From Aegilops tauschii subsp. strangulata (Eukaryota > Streptophyta > Magnoliopsida > Poales > Poaceae), in NCBI RefSeq assembly GCF_002575655.3, contig NC_053040.3:460336780-460400779 (forward strand): 64,000 nt of DNA, given 5' to 3'. A model generated the notes under the pieces. The model was not told the DNA's origin, did no database searches, and was given only the letters and a program-made list of their open reading frames with translations. The position numbers and the translations under genes are program-made. Below, piece by piece: positions 9,142 through 20,700 of the stretch; within the stretch, counting starts at the first letter, position 1; each line of letters starts with the position of its first letter.

Positions 9142-9792
9142 GATCACTAGATCGATGAAAGGTAGCTACAGTCGCTCCTACATCTATTGAGATCAAGGGA
9201 GAAGAAGAACAAGGCTAGCTCTTGCTTCTCTCTATCTATGGTGTGTGTGTGCGCTATGCTCCCAAGCGAACTATGCTCAGAGGCCAACCCTTTGCATGGG
9301 TGCACCGGGGGGTTTATATAGGCCTACCCCCCGGGGGTACAATGGTAATCCGGCTGGGCTCTGGTCCCAGCCGTCAGTGTCTACGCTCGCCGGCTTCTCC
9401 GCCGGCTGCTGGGTCCCGCCGGCTGCTGGGTCCCGCCGGCTGCCGGCTACTTGGTCGACAGGCCGGCCCCACCGCCTAGGGTCTTGTCGGCGGCTGCTTA
9501 CTGTCGCCTCGCCTGTGATGACGAGGGCTTTGTCGAGGTAGGCGTGGCTACAGTGGGCCGCCTCGGGGGCTATCACTGTAGCCTTACCTCGTCTTGTCTC
9601 CTTAATGGGGCTCCTGCTTCGAGGAAGGGAGTAGCCGGCTTCGGGAGGCCGGCTATGCTCTTGGCCGACTGGGAAAGGCCGGGCCGCCTTCACGCCTCTC
9701 TCTGGCTGAAGGGGCCCGCTGCCCGCGGGCCGTACGGGAGTCGGTCATGGGTGACGTCGAGGCTCAGCATGGCTACAGTGCCGAGCCGCATG
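8963..9792 (-). mobile_element. Internal, 5'-truncated LTR copy of element A
   Basis: This is 830 bp matching the 3' part of the complete LTR at 12155-13322. It keeps the TATA box (TATATAA on the minus strand, 9314-9320) and the LTR end. It lacks the first ~350 bp of U3, because the tandem duplication breakpoint falls in the LTR near 12968. It contains an extra 17-bp tandem unit near 9405-9440. It could still provide a promoter directly upstream of the full gag-pol. Confidence 0.88.
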
Positions 9793-12333
9793 GGAGCCAG
9801 GCGAAGGCATCACCTCTGGATGGTCGGCCTGGCTCCAGCTGATTGGCTTTTCTGACCAATGCATGAACTCAGGGGCGCTGGTGGCGACTGCATTCACTTC
9901 TTGGTGCTGCCGGCGTCGGCTGCGCTTGTCGTCGGCTTGACTTGTGAAGACGACGTAGGCGGCGTGCTCTTCGGGGAATTCATCTTGGATGGCGACGACT
10001 GCCGGCCGAGCCGCCGGCTGCTGAGGGGCTGGAGGCGGCAGGCTGGGAGGAGGAGGAGGCGGCTGCATTCCCTCGCCCTTGGTGATGCGGGTGAGCCAGT
10101 GGCATTTCCGGGTTGTGTGGTTGGACGGCTTCGCGCCGCTGTGAAACTTGTAGGGGGCATCAAGAGCCTGCTCGTAGGAGAAGGCCGGCTGCCAAGGCGG
10201 CCGACCACCCTTCTTCTTGGGAGCGGGCCGTTCTTTGGGCTGCTCGTCTTCAACTGTGGCCACCTGCCGACTAGAGGAAGTCGGCATGGGGCCCTTGCGC
10301 TTGTGGTCGTTCTGGTAGGGGCGCCGATTGGGATCGCCAGCCGGCGTTTTGGGAGCCGGAGCGATCACCTTCCACGAGGCGTCCACTCGAAGCTCGGTCT
10401 TCATCGAGGAGTCGGCGGTGGCGTACTTGTCGGCGATGATCAGCAACTCATCGAGGGTAGCCGGCTCGTCGCAGAGGAGTCGGTGCTTGAGGAGGGTGCC
10501 CTCTCGGCACCCGGCGGTGAAGTACTCGATGGCCTGGACCTCGTGCACCCCCTCGCAGGAGTTGCGGAGCTCGGCCCATCGCGTGAGGTAGTCGCGGGTT
10601 GACTCGTTTGGCCCTTGGACGCAGAGGGAGAGCTGGCGAGGCTTGGGAGGCCGCTTGTAGGTGCTGGTGAAGTTGCGGACGAAAACTTCGGTGAAGTCCA
10701 GCCAACTGTTGATGCTGTACGGCTTGAGGCTGTTGAGCCATGTGCGTGCCATGCCTTGCAGCATGAGGGGGACGTACTTCACGGCGACGCGCCGATTTCC
10801 GTTGGCTATGCTGACGGCCGTGGAGTAGTCGATGAGCCAATCTTCCGGCTTCACCGAGCCGTTGTACTTGGGCGTGTCTCTGGGGAGTGAGAACCCTTTG
10901 GGGAAGGGCTCGTCGCGGATGCGGGGGCCGAAGCATGGCGGGCCGACATCGTCTTCTTCTTCTAACGCCAAGGATCGAGCAAGGCGGTCGATCCTATGGC
11001 GGGCATCGTTCTCGCCGACTCCCTCTCGGCGGCCGAGTCGGTCACCAAGAGTCGGGTGTGTGATAGGCGGCGGAGTGAGGCGTCTTTCTCTTCGAGGCGG
11101 GGGAGGAGGCAGATTCCCTTGGTGCTCTACAGCTCGAGGGCGGCCATCGTCGCGCTCGATGGTGATGCGAGTCCGGCTGCGACTGGCAGCCGGCTCCTTG
11201 TCTTTCTTCTGGCGAGCGCCGCTCGCAGTCGGCGAGCGGGACTTCGCGGCGTGCTCCCGGCGCGGGGGATGGCTATCAGCACGGGCGCCGGCTTCGTGCC
11301 GTTCTGCAGCCGCGTCGAGCAGCTGCTGGATCCGTCTCGTCATGTAGGGGAGCTCATCGGCTCCCAGCCCATCGAGCTCCTCTGCGGCCGCCTGAGCGGC
11401 TCGCAGATTCTCGAGCGGAGTGGCGTAGACGGGGCGATCTGCGCCCAGCATGCTGGCGACGGCCGCGCCGCGCTTCTGGACGAGGCCGGCCCGGCTCGGG
11501 CCGCTAGGCGGCGGCGTGCCGAAGGCGGCGCGGTCGACTTCGCGCTGGTGGGCCTCGGTGAGGCATCTCATCGAGGCTATCTTCTGGCCCTCCGCGATGA
11601 GGGCAAGGCGGCGTGCCTCCAGGGTCTCAGCGTCGGCGTCGGCCGGGATGGGGACGGAGAGGTCGTGCATCGCCGCTTGCTGAGCATCGCGGGCATTCTC
11701 GCCCGAGTTGGAGACGTGGCTGATGACCAGCACTTCGGTGACAGCGCTGCTGCCGCTGTCAGCTCGAGGGAGGGGGTCGTCGAAGACCACCACGTCGGAG
11801 GGGTAGGCGTCAAGCGACGCGGTGTCGGAGTCGATGAGCATCGGGTCGGTGGAGCCGACCGACTCCATGTCCGCAGCAGGCTCGCTGGAGACGTGAAGTT
11901 GGTCGAGGAGGCTGACGAGGCGGCTCTCGGGGTAGTCGGTGCCTGCGTCGGACGCAGGCTCGTCGGAGATGCGAGTCTCGCCGAGCAGATTGGCGAGGCG
12001 GGTCGCTGCGCAGGCGTCGTTGACGCCTTGCAGCGCGTCAAGGCAAACGCCATCGGGCGCAGCAGGCTGGCTGCGCTCACGGGGGAGGAAGAGGGTTCCC
12101 GTCCAGAACAGGTCTCCGGATGACGGTGCACCTGGCCCCACGGTGGGCGCCAAATGTCGGGTGGTTGGTTTGACATATGCCAAGGGATGGCTTATCATTG
12201 TGGGGGCCAATAAAACATCGTCGGTGCCTGGAAACGGGATGAGGCGAAGACATGCACGCCGGCGGATCTTACCCAGGTTCGGGGCTCTCCGGGGAGATAA
12301 CACCCCTAGTCCTGCTCTGCGGGGTCTCCGCAT
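9745..12333 (-). pseudogene. gag: Element A gag, upstream duplicated copy, C-terminally truncated
   Basis: Same protein as the downstream gag over about 835 codons, with only a few amino-acid differences, but it lacks the protease. At 9793 the gag frame runs into U3 of the internal LTR and ends after about 16 foreign residues at 9745. The retrotransposon gag domain is intact, so a Gag-only product with an LTR-derived tail is possible. It sits directly behind the complete 5' LTR and so would be the first frame on a transcript from that LTR. Like the other copy, its frame opens at an ATG inside the LTR and passes through the primer site at 12135-12152. Confidence 0.85.
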
Positions 12334-12967
12334 GATCACTAGATCGATGAAAGGTAGCTACAGTCGCTCCTACATCTATTGAGATCAAGGGAGAAGAAGA
12401 ACAAGGCTAGCTCTTGCTTCTCTCTATCTATGGTGTGTGTGTGCGCTATGCTCCCAAGCGAACTATGCTCAGAGGCCAACCCTTTGCATGGGTGCACCGG
12501 GGGGTTTATATAGGCCTACCCCCCGGGGGTACAATGGTAATCCGGCTGGGCTCTGGTCCCAGCCGTCAGTGTCTACGCTCGCCGGCTTCTCCGCCGACTG
12601 CTGGGTCCCGCCGGCTGCCGGCTACTTGGTCGACAGGCCGGCCCCACCGCCTAGGGTCTTGTCGGCGGCTGCTTACTGTCGCCTCGCCTGTGATGACGAG
12701 GGCTTTGTCGAGGTAGGCGTGGCTACAGTGGGCCGCCTCGGGGGCTATCACTGTAGCCTTACCTCGTCTTGTCTCCTTAATGGGGCTCCTGCTTCGAGGA
12801 AGGGAGTAGCCGGCTTCGGGAGGCCGGCTATGCTCTTGGCCGACTGGGAAAGGCCGGGCCGCCTTCACGCCTCTCTCTGGCTGAAGGGGCCTGCTGCCCG
12901 CGGGCCGTACGGGAGTCGGTCATGGGTGACGTCGAGGCTCAGCATGGCTACAGTGCTGAGCCGCATG
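9793..12967. repeat. Tandem duplication unit 2 (3175 bp)
   Basis: Second copy of the unit at 6601-9792, in direct orientation and head to tail. It is 17 bp shorter because it has one copy of the GGCTGCTGGGTCCCGCC-type unit near 12597-12615. Homology continues leftwards into gag and rightwards into the rest of the LTR only on one side each, which identifies the exact joint at 9792/9793. Confidence 0.9.
12135..12152 (-). other. Primer-binding site of element A (first copy)
   Basis: Minus-strand TGGCGCCCACCGTGGGGC, two bases after the complete 5' LTR; identical to the copy at 8943-8960. Confidence 0.8.
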
Positions 12968-13322
12968 GGAGATGGCCGTCCCGTACGGCCTCCTGTAGCC
13001 ATGCCCGCCTCGGGCTTCGGGGGTAGTGGGCCGCACTGTGGCCACACCCCGTCGTGTCGCCGTTATGTGGGAGTAGCTTGGAGTGGTTGTGGTCTCGGCC
13101 GGCTCTTTGGAGTCGGCGTCCTTCTTGGAGTCGGCCACCCCATAATCGTCCCGGGGGAGGGGTTGCTTGAGGCTGGGTCGCCTTCCGGGAGTCGGCTTCA
13201 GAGGTAGCCGACCTGGGAAGGCGGCCCAAATGCTTGGAGTGTTTGAAGGCCCAAAGGCCTGATAATTTTTCTGAAGAACCAGGGGTAGTCGGTTAGGCTA
13301 CCCGTGGCCATTTACTCCGACA
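12155..13322 (-). mobile_element. Complete 5' LTR of element A (1168 bp)
   Basis: On the minus strand it starts TGTCGGAGTAAATGG at 13322 and ends CACCCGACA at 12155, giving 6-bp terminal inverted repeats TGTCGG/CCGACA. A TATA box (TATATAA, minus) lies at 12506-12512. Element B's LTR (13584-14724) has the same ends, TATA region and U5-end region, but its U3 is strongly diverged. The 3' part contains the ATG (12333) that opens the gag frame. Confidence 0.9.
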
Positions 13323-13470
13323 AGAAGGCGGACGGGGAAGGAGAAAGGAAAGGGGGCCGGCCCCCTCACCCAATTAGGATTGGGCTTGGGGGGCGCCCGC
13401 TCCTAGGCTGCCTTCTCTCGTCTCCCACTAAGGCCCATTAAGGACCATATGCTCCCCGGGGGGTTCCGGT
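13323..13470 (-). mobile_element. Angela/BARE-type copia LTR D, left fragment
   Basis: The reverse complement matches the middle of the copia G LTR from the ACCGGAACCCCCCGGG region through the CCAAGCCCAATCC region. It continues directly, after removing element C, with 36695-37729. Element A interrupts it at 13322/13323, so its 3' end should lie to the left of A, outside the window. The last five bases (13466-13470, CCGGT) are the target duplication of element C. Confidence 0.85.
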
Positions 13471-13583
13471 TGAGGGAGTTCTGGTCTAAGGGGTCCTCGG
13501 GCGTCCGGCCTGTTAGCCATGGGCTGGATTGATGGGCTGTAAAGATACAAGATCGAAGACTCTCCCCGTGTCCGGATGGGACT
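13471..13583 (+). mobile_element. Element C 5' LTR, first 113 bp only
   Basis: Starts TGAGGGAGTTCTGG directly after CCGGT and matches the first 113 bp of the complete C LTR at 36217-36689. I count seven differences, all transitions. It stops at GGGACT, where element B starts; the homologous position in the 3' LTR (36329) continues with CTCCTTGG. The rest of this LTR should have followed B's lost 3' LTR. Confidence 0.9.
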
Positions 13584-14724
13584 TGTCGGAGTAATGGGCC
13601 ACGGGTAGCCTAACCCGAGTCCCTGAGCATTTCAAGACATTGGGCCAGCTGCGCCCCCCAAGCATCAAGGATGAAGCGCCGCCTTCTGGTGGTCGGCTGC
13701 CAGAAGACGGCCCCAAGACGGGCCGACTCCTAGCAGGCGGCCTCTAGAGAGGCCGGCTCCCGGCAGGCGGCCCACAACGCTCTCAAAGTCTGCGCCCCCA
13801 TTAACAAGATAAGACAGGATGTGGCTACAGCGTAGCCCATCACCCCCATATCCAGGGCACGGCGTGGCCACAGTGCCCCGTACAGGTGAAGATCTCCGCA
13901 CGGCACGGCACTGTTGCCACTCCACCCTTGACGTCACCCCTGTCAGGCGGAGCCCTGCTCCCACGACGGCCTGTCGGTACGGCCTGCAGGTGGCGAGCCC
14001 TACCGGGCAGCGAGAGACCTAAGGGCGGCAGATCGAGACCAGTCGGACCCGAGGGAGGCCGGCTTCTAGCAGGCGGCCCGCTCTTCCCTTGGAGTCTATG
14101 CACCATTAACCAGACGAGACACGGTGTGGCAACAGTGATCTCCCACCAGACGGCGGGACTGTAGCCACGCCCCCTGACCAAGCATGCGTCATTAGCCTTA
14201 CGGCTATAGTAACAAGCAGCCGACCGGACCCGCAAGTGACGGAGGCGGCCTGTCGGCTCCACACGGGACCAGTCGGCGGGGCCCACCAGGCGGCGGGCCC
14301 CAGCGGCCGGCGGAGAAGCCGACGACAGGAGACACTGACAGCCGGGTCCTACACCCGGCCAGATTACCATTGTACCCCTGGGGGGTAGACCTATATAAAC
14401 CCCCCACGGCACCCATGCAAAGGGTTCCCAAGCTGTTAAACCTAGACACACACATAGAGAGAGAGGAGAGAGCTAGCCCTGCTTTCTTCTACCTCTGGCA
14501 TACAGCTCGAGGAGCACCATTGTACTCACTAGTGCCTTAGTGATCATGCGGAGACCCCGCAGAGCAGGACTAGGGGTGTTATCTCCTAGGAGAGCCCCAA
14601 ACCTGGGTAAAGTACGCCGACGTTCGTGTCTACACCTCATCCCGCTTTCGGGCACCGGCGATGTTCTACTTGCTCCAACCATGATAAGCCATCCCTTGGC
14701 ATATGTCGCACCCAACCCCCGACA
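13584..14724 (+). mobile_element. 5' LTR of element B (1141 bp)
   Basis: Begins TGTCGGAGTAATGGGCC and ends ACCCCCGACA, with the same 6-bp terminal inverted repeats as element A. A TATA box (CTATATAAAC) lies at 14391-14400. The ATG opening the gag frame is at 14546, about 150 bp downstream of the TATA box, so it would be part of the transcript leader. Confidence 0.9.
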
Positions 14725-17700
14725 TTTGGCGCCCACCATGGGGCAAGGTGCACCGTTGTCCGGAGACCTGTTCTGGACGGGAACCCTATTCCTTCCTGGC
14801 GAGCGCAGCCAGCCCAGCACGCCGGACGGCGTCTGCGCTGACGCGCTGCACGGCGCGGAGATCGCCTGCGCGGCGAGCTGCCTCGCCAATCTTGTCGGCG
14901 AGATTCGCCTCTCCGACGAGCCCGTATCTGTCGCAGGCACGAATGGCCCCGAAAGCCGCCTCGTCAGCCTCCTCGACCACCTCCACATCATCGGCGAGCC
15001 GGCTGTGGACTTGGAGTCAGTTGGCTCTACCGACCTGATGCTTGTCGACTCCGACACGGCGTCGCTCGACGCGTTCCCCACCAATGTGGTGGTCTATGAC
15101 GAACCACTCCCTCGCGAGGACAGTGGCGGAAGCACCGTCACAGAAGTGCTTGTCATTAGCCATGGCGAGCACTCGGGCGGGGACGGTGCTCGAGACCCGC
15201 TCGAGGCAGCGTTGCAAGACCTGACTACGCCCATCCTAGAAGACGCCGACGCCGAGACGCTGGAAGCACACCGCGTCCAGCTCGTCGAAAGTGCCAAGAA
15301 GCTAGCCAGCATGAGACTCCTTTCGGAGGCCTACCAGCGCGAGATGAACCGCGCCGTTGGCGGCACGCTGGCTCCTGGCGGGCCTAGCCACATCGGCATG
15401 GTCCGGCAGCGTGGCGCGGCCATTGCCTGCATGTTCGGGGCGGATCGCCCTGTCTACGCCACGCCCGTGGAGAATATATGAGCTGCCCAGGCGGCAGCAG
15501 ACGAGCTAGAAAAGCTCGAGGGTGACGAGCGTCGCCGCATGATGGAGCGTGTCCAGCGGCTCATTGACGCGGCTGCCGAGCAGCAAGAAGCCGGCTGCCG
15601 TACTGAAGCGCCCAACCGGCGGAACGACGACCCGCCTCCTCGCCAAGATCAAGGCGCGACATCTCGGACGCCGACTGGTGGTGTCCGCGATAGAAGAGAC
15701 AAGGAGCCAGCTGCCAGCCGCAGCCAGACTCGCATCACCATCGAGCGCGACCAAGACGGCCGCCCAAGAGCAGTGGAACGACGGGACGACTGTCTGCCTC
15801 CCCCTCCCCCTCGCAGGGAGAGGCGTGCTTCCCCGCCGCCTGTTGACCACCCGACACTCGGCGACCGCCTTGGCCGCCGAGAAGGAGTCAGAGAGAATGA
15901 TGCCCGCCACTGGATCGACTGCCTCAACCGATCCCTGGCGCTAGAAGAAGAAGACGCATTGGGTCCGCCTTGTTTTGGCCCCCGCATCTGAGACGAGCCC
16001 TTCCCCAAAGGGTTCACGCACCCAAGAGATACGCCCAAGTACACCGGGTCCGTGAAGCCGGAAGACTGGCTGGTCGACTACTCCACGGCCATCATCATAG
16101 CGAACGGCAACAAGCGAGTTGCCGTGAAGTACGTTCTGCTCATGCTCCAGGGCATAGCCCGGACATGGCTGAACAGCCTGAAGCCCCGCAGCATCAACAG
16201 CTGGGTTTATTTCACTGAAGCCTTCATTCGCAACTTCACCAGCACGTATAAGCGGCCGCCCAAGCCTCGCCAGCTCTCTTTGTGCGTCCAAGGCCCCAAC
16301 GAATCAACTCGCGATTACCTCACGCGTTGGGCCGAGCAGCGCAAGTCTTGCGAGGGCGTGCACGAGGTGCAGGCCATCGAGTACTTCACTGTCGGGTGCC
16401 GAGAAGGCACCCTCCTCAAGCACCGGCTTCTCTGTGACGAGCCGGCGACCCTCGACGAACTGCTGATCATAGCGGACAAGTATGCCACAGCCGACTCCTC
16501 CATGAAGGCGGAGATTCAAGTTGATGCATCTGGCAAAGTGGCTCCTCAAGCTCCTCGGACTCCGGCTGGTGACACCAGTCGGCGTCATCAATAGAATGAC
16601 AACAAGCGCAAGGCCACGCAGCCGGCTTCTACAAGCCGGCAGGTGGCGACAGTTGAATACCAGCAACCGGAGGGGCAGCCTTCGCCCAAGTGTCAGAAGG
16701 GCGGCAAGCCCAACTGGTTGCCCGCTTTCTCATACGAGCAGACACTCGATGCACCCTGCAAGTTTCACAGGGGCGCGAAGCCGTCCAACCACACCACTCG
16801 GAAATGCCATTGGCTCACCAGAATCGCCAAGGGTGAAGGACTCCTGCCTCCTCCGCCTGCTGGCCCGCCGCCTCTTCCTCCCCAGCAACCGGCGGTTCGG
16901 CCAGTCGACGCAATACAAGATGAATATCCTGAAGAGCACGGAACTTATGTCGTGTTCACCAGCGTGGCCGACGACAAGCACAGCAGACGGCAGCGGCAAC
17001 AAGAAGTACATGCAGTAGCATCAGAGACCCCCCGAGTTCATGCACTGGTCTGAGAAGCCTATCAGTTGGAGCAGAGCTGACCACCCGGAGATGATGCCCT
17101 CTTCTGGTTCTTATGCCTTGGTCTTGGATGCCACCTTTGCAACAGAGAGGCGGGCTGCTCGCTTCTCCCGGGTTCTGATAGATGGCGGCGGCAGCATCAA
17201 CATCCTATACCATGACACTATGGAGAAGTTGGGAATCAAGCAGAAGCAGCTTCAGCCCAGTCGGACTGTATTCCATGGCATAGTCCCTGGCCTTTCCTGC
17301 TCACCAATCGGCAAGATCCAGATAGATGTCCTCTTCGGAGACAAAAATCACTTTCGCCGAGAGCCAGTCTGGTTTGAGGTGGTGGACCTTGAGAGCCCCT
17401 ATCATGCGCTACTTGGCCGGCCTGCTCTGGCCAAGTTCATGGTGGTCCCCCACTATGCTTACCTCAAGATGAAGATGCCATGTACCAAGGGAATCCTAAC
17501 CATAGCCGGAGACTACAAGAAGTCGTCCGCCTGTGCGACAGACAGCAGCCGGCTAGCCGAGTCCCTCGTGATCGCAGCAGAGAAGCGGCTCCTTGACCGG
17601 GTTGTGGCAATGGCAGGCAAGCAGCCGGAAATGTCGCTGAACCCCAAGGAGTCGGAAGCTGAGGGCTCATTCAAGCCGGCAAAAGAAACAAAGAAGATAC

Positions 17701-17762
17701 CCTTGGACCCGGAGCACCCAGAGAGGCATGCTGTCATAGGTGCAAACCTTGACAGCAAATAG
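14546..17762 (+). pseudogene. gag-pro: Element B gag-protease, broken
   Basis: Homologous to element A gag-protease along its length. The first open segment (14546-15481) starts inside the LTR, as in A. In-frame stops: TGA at 15479-15481 and 15989-15991, each replacing an Arg codon of A, and TAG at 16592-16594. A frameshift lies in a six-C run near 17030. The gag domain (16052 onwards) and protease (from 17040, with VLIDGGGSINILY) are otherwise clear; the protease motif reads DGGGS instead of DGGSS. It ends with TAG at 17760-17762 in the same context as A (AAA TAG GAA). Only fragments could be made from this copy. Confidence 0.9.
14727..14744 (+). other. Primer-binding site of element B
   Basis: TGGCGCCCACCATGGGGC, two bases after the LTR; one base different from element A. 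In the gag frame it encodes LAPTMGQ, so the change V to M is tolerated in both roles. Confidence 0.78.
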
Positions 17763-20700
17763 GAAAGTGAGCTCGTCGATTTCCTCCGTGAGAATCGGGA
17801 CATCTTTGCATGGTCTCCTAAGGACATGCCGGGTGTTCCGGCGGACTTCGCCGAGCACAAGCTACATGTCCGACCTGATGCCAAGCCAGTCAGGCAGCCC
17901 TTGCGCCGCCTGTCAGAAGAGAAGAGAAGACTCGTTGGAGAAGAGATAGCCCGGCTCCTAGCAGTCGGCTTCATTATGGAAGTGTTCTTCCCAGAATGGT
18001 TAGCCAACCCAGTCCTTGTACTGAAGAAGAATAAGCAGTGACGCATGTGTATTGATTATACCAGCCTCAACAAGGCTTGCCCCAAAGATCCATTTGCCTT
18101 GCCAAGAATTGATCAAGTGATAGACTCCACAGCCGGATGCGAGCTGTTGAGTTTTTTGGATGCATACTCAGGGTATCATCAGATCAAGCTGAACCCGGCC
18201 GATAGGCTGAAGACCGCCTTCATCACACCATTCGGAGCCTTCTGCTACCTGACCATGACGTTTGGCTTGAGGAATGCCGGCGCCACGTTTCAGCGTTGCA
18301 TGCAGAAGTGTCTCCTCAAGCAACTCGGCAGAAACGCCCACGTCTATGTGGACGACATTGTGGTGAAGACGGAGAAGTGTGGCATTCTGCTAGAGGACCT
18401 CAAGAAAACCTTTGAAAACTTGCGCCTCTTTCAAATCAAGCTCAACCCGGAGAAATGCGTCGTTGGAGTACCAGCTGGCCAGCTTCTTGGCTTCCTGGTC
18501 TCAGAATGCGGCATAGAGTGCAACCCTGTAAAGATCAAGGCCGTCGAGAGGATGGAGGTACCTACCCGATTGCTAGATGTGCAGAATTCACCGGCTGCTT
18601 GGCATCCATCAGCCGTTTCATCAGTCGGCTGGGCGAGAAGGCTCTTCCCCTGTACCAGCTCATGAAGAAGACCACTTTTTTCGAGTGGAATGACAAGGCG
18701 GACGAAGCTTTTCTCCAGCTCAAGAAGATGTTGACCACTCCGCCTGTCCTGGCGGCTCCAACTGCTAAGGAGCCCATGCTTCTCTACATCGCCGCCACCA
18801 GCCGGGTGGTCAGCATAGTCATAGTGGTAGAGCCCAAGGAAGACGGCAAGGCACTACCAGTCCAGAGGTCGGTGTATTACCTGAGTGAAGTGTTGTCCGC
18901 CTCCAAGCAGAACTACCCCCACTATCAGAAGATGTGCTACCGATTGCATTTTGCCGCCAAGAAGCTGAAGCCATACTTTCAAGAGCACCCAATCATTGTT
19001 GTCTGCACTGCTCCACTTGCCGAGATCATTGGAAGCCGAGATGCCTCGGGCCGAGTGGCCAAATGGGCCATAGATTTGGACCCTACACCATCTACTACCA
19101 GCCTCACACCTCCATCAAGTCCCAAGCACTGGCCGACTTCCTCATCGACTGGGCCGAGACCCAGTACCTGCCACCAGCGCCGGACTCCACGCATTGGCGG
19201 ATGCACTTTGATGGTTCCAAGATGCGCACCGGTTTGGGAGCCGGCATCGTCCTCACCTCTCCCAAAGGTGACAAGCTCAGATATGTGTTGCAAATTCACT
19301 TTGCCGCCTCCAACAATGTAGCCGAATACGAAGCACTCATACACGGGCTCCGGCTTGCCAAGGAACTCGGCATTTGCCGGATCCTGTGCTATGGTGATTC
19401 CGACTTGGTGGTCCAGCAGTCGTCAGGCGACTGGGACGCCAAGGATGCAAACATGGCAAGCTACCGCTTCCTCGTCCAGCAACTCAGTGGATACTTTGAA
19501 GGGTGCGAGTTCCTCCATGTGCCATGAAACGACAACGAGCAAGCTGATGCTTTGGCACGGATCGGCTCCACCCGGCAAGCAATACCAGCCGGCGTCGCCC
19601 TACAACTCCTCCTCAAGCCGTCTGTCAAGCCGTCACCAGAATCAGACTCCATCTTTGTGCCGGCTCCTCCTGAAGCAGTCGGATTCGACTTGAGGACCCC
19701 AGCAGTCGACTCGGGGACTTCGGCAGGCGGCTCGGGGGCTGCAGCAGTCGCACCTGGCCCGGGGACTTCAGAGCCCGGCCCGGGGACTGCAGCAGTCGGC
19801 CCGGGGACTTCATCGACACAGCTAGCGGTAACCGACTCCAACCTGCCGCCTCCCGGCCCAACCGCCCTCGTGCAAGTAGCAGTTCTGGCAGTCGAAGAAA
19901 TAGCAGCACCTTCATGGGCGCAACCCATCCTCAACTTTCTAGTGAACAAAGAGCTGTCGACTGATGAGATCTCGGCGCGACAAGTGCAATGTCGGGCAGC
20001 AGCGTACACCATTGTCAACAGAGAACTTGTGAGGCGCAGTGTCACTGGTGTGTACCAGCGCTGCGTGGAGCTGGAGAAAGGCCAAGCAATCCTCAAGGAT
20101 ATCCACCAAGGCGAGTGTGGTCACCACGCGGCTTCAAGATCACTTGTTGCCATAGCTTTCCGCCATGGTTTTTCTGGCCGACTGCTATAGAAGATGCCAA
20201 AGACATGGTCCAGAAGTGTAACGGGTGCCAGAAGTTCCGCTCCAAGCCACATCTGTCGGCTTCTGCACTCAAGACCATCCACATCGCCTGGCCCTTTGCC
20301 GTCTGGGGACTGGACATGGTGGGACCATTCAAGATAGCACGCGGCGGCATGACTCATCTGCTCGTCGCTGTGGACAAATTCACCAAGTGGATAGAAGCAA
20401 AGCCAATCAAGAAGTTGAATGGTCCGACTGCTGTGACTTTCATTGCAGACATCACCACTCGGTATGGCATACCACACACTATCATCACCGACAACGTCAC
20501 AAACTTTGCCAAAGGCGCCTTGGCTCGTTTCTGCATGATACAGGGCATCTGACTGGACTTAGCGTCCGTTGCCCATCCGTAGTCAAACGGCCAAGTTGAG
20601 CAAGCAAACGGCCTCATTTTGTCCGGCATCAAGCCCCGACTGGTCGAGCCTCTGGAGCGTTCGGCCGGCTGTTGGCTCGATGAGCTGCCGGCCGTCCTCT

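Larger units (their letters stand above)
6601..9792. repeat. Tandem duplication unit 1 (3192 bp, gag part plus LTR part)
   Basis: The sequence from 6601 (GGAGCCAGGCGAAGG) to 9792 is repeated almost exactly at 9793-12967. The unit covers the 5' three quarters of gag, the primer site and the 3' 830 bp of the LTR. By eye I find about ten substitutions, nearly all transitions, plus one 17-bp length difference (two copies of GGCTGCTGGGTCCCGCC here, one in unit 2). The breakpoints share only GGAG, so the duplication is microhomology-mediated, not LTR-LTR recombination. Confidence 0.9.
1..13322 (-). mobile_element. Element A: Tat-lineage Ty3/gypsy retrotransposon, 3' LTR beyond left edge
   Basis: Reading leftwards from 13322 the order is complete 5' LTR, tRNA-type primer site, partial gag, partial second LTR, primer site, full gag-protease, pol (RT, RNase H, integrase), spacer, and an antisense multi-exon gene running off the left edge. 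The LTR begins TGTCGG and ends CCGACA. The order RT-RNase H-integrase assigns it to Ty3/gypsy; the absence of a chromodomain, the pol C-terminus and the antisense accessory ORF point to the Tat lineage. It is inserted in Angela-type LTR D; the right-hand target flank is AGAAG (13323-13327), and the matching copy would lie outside the window. Coding frames are open, so this is the youngest-looking gypsy here. Confidence 0.9.
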
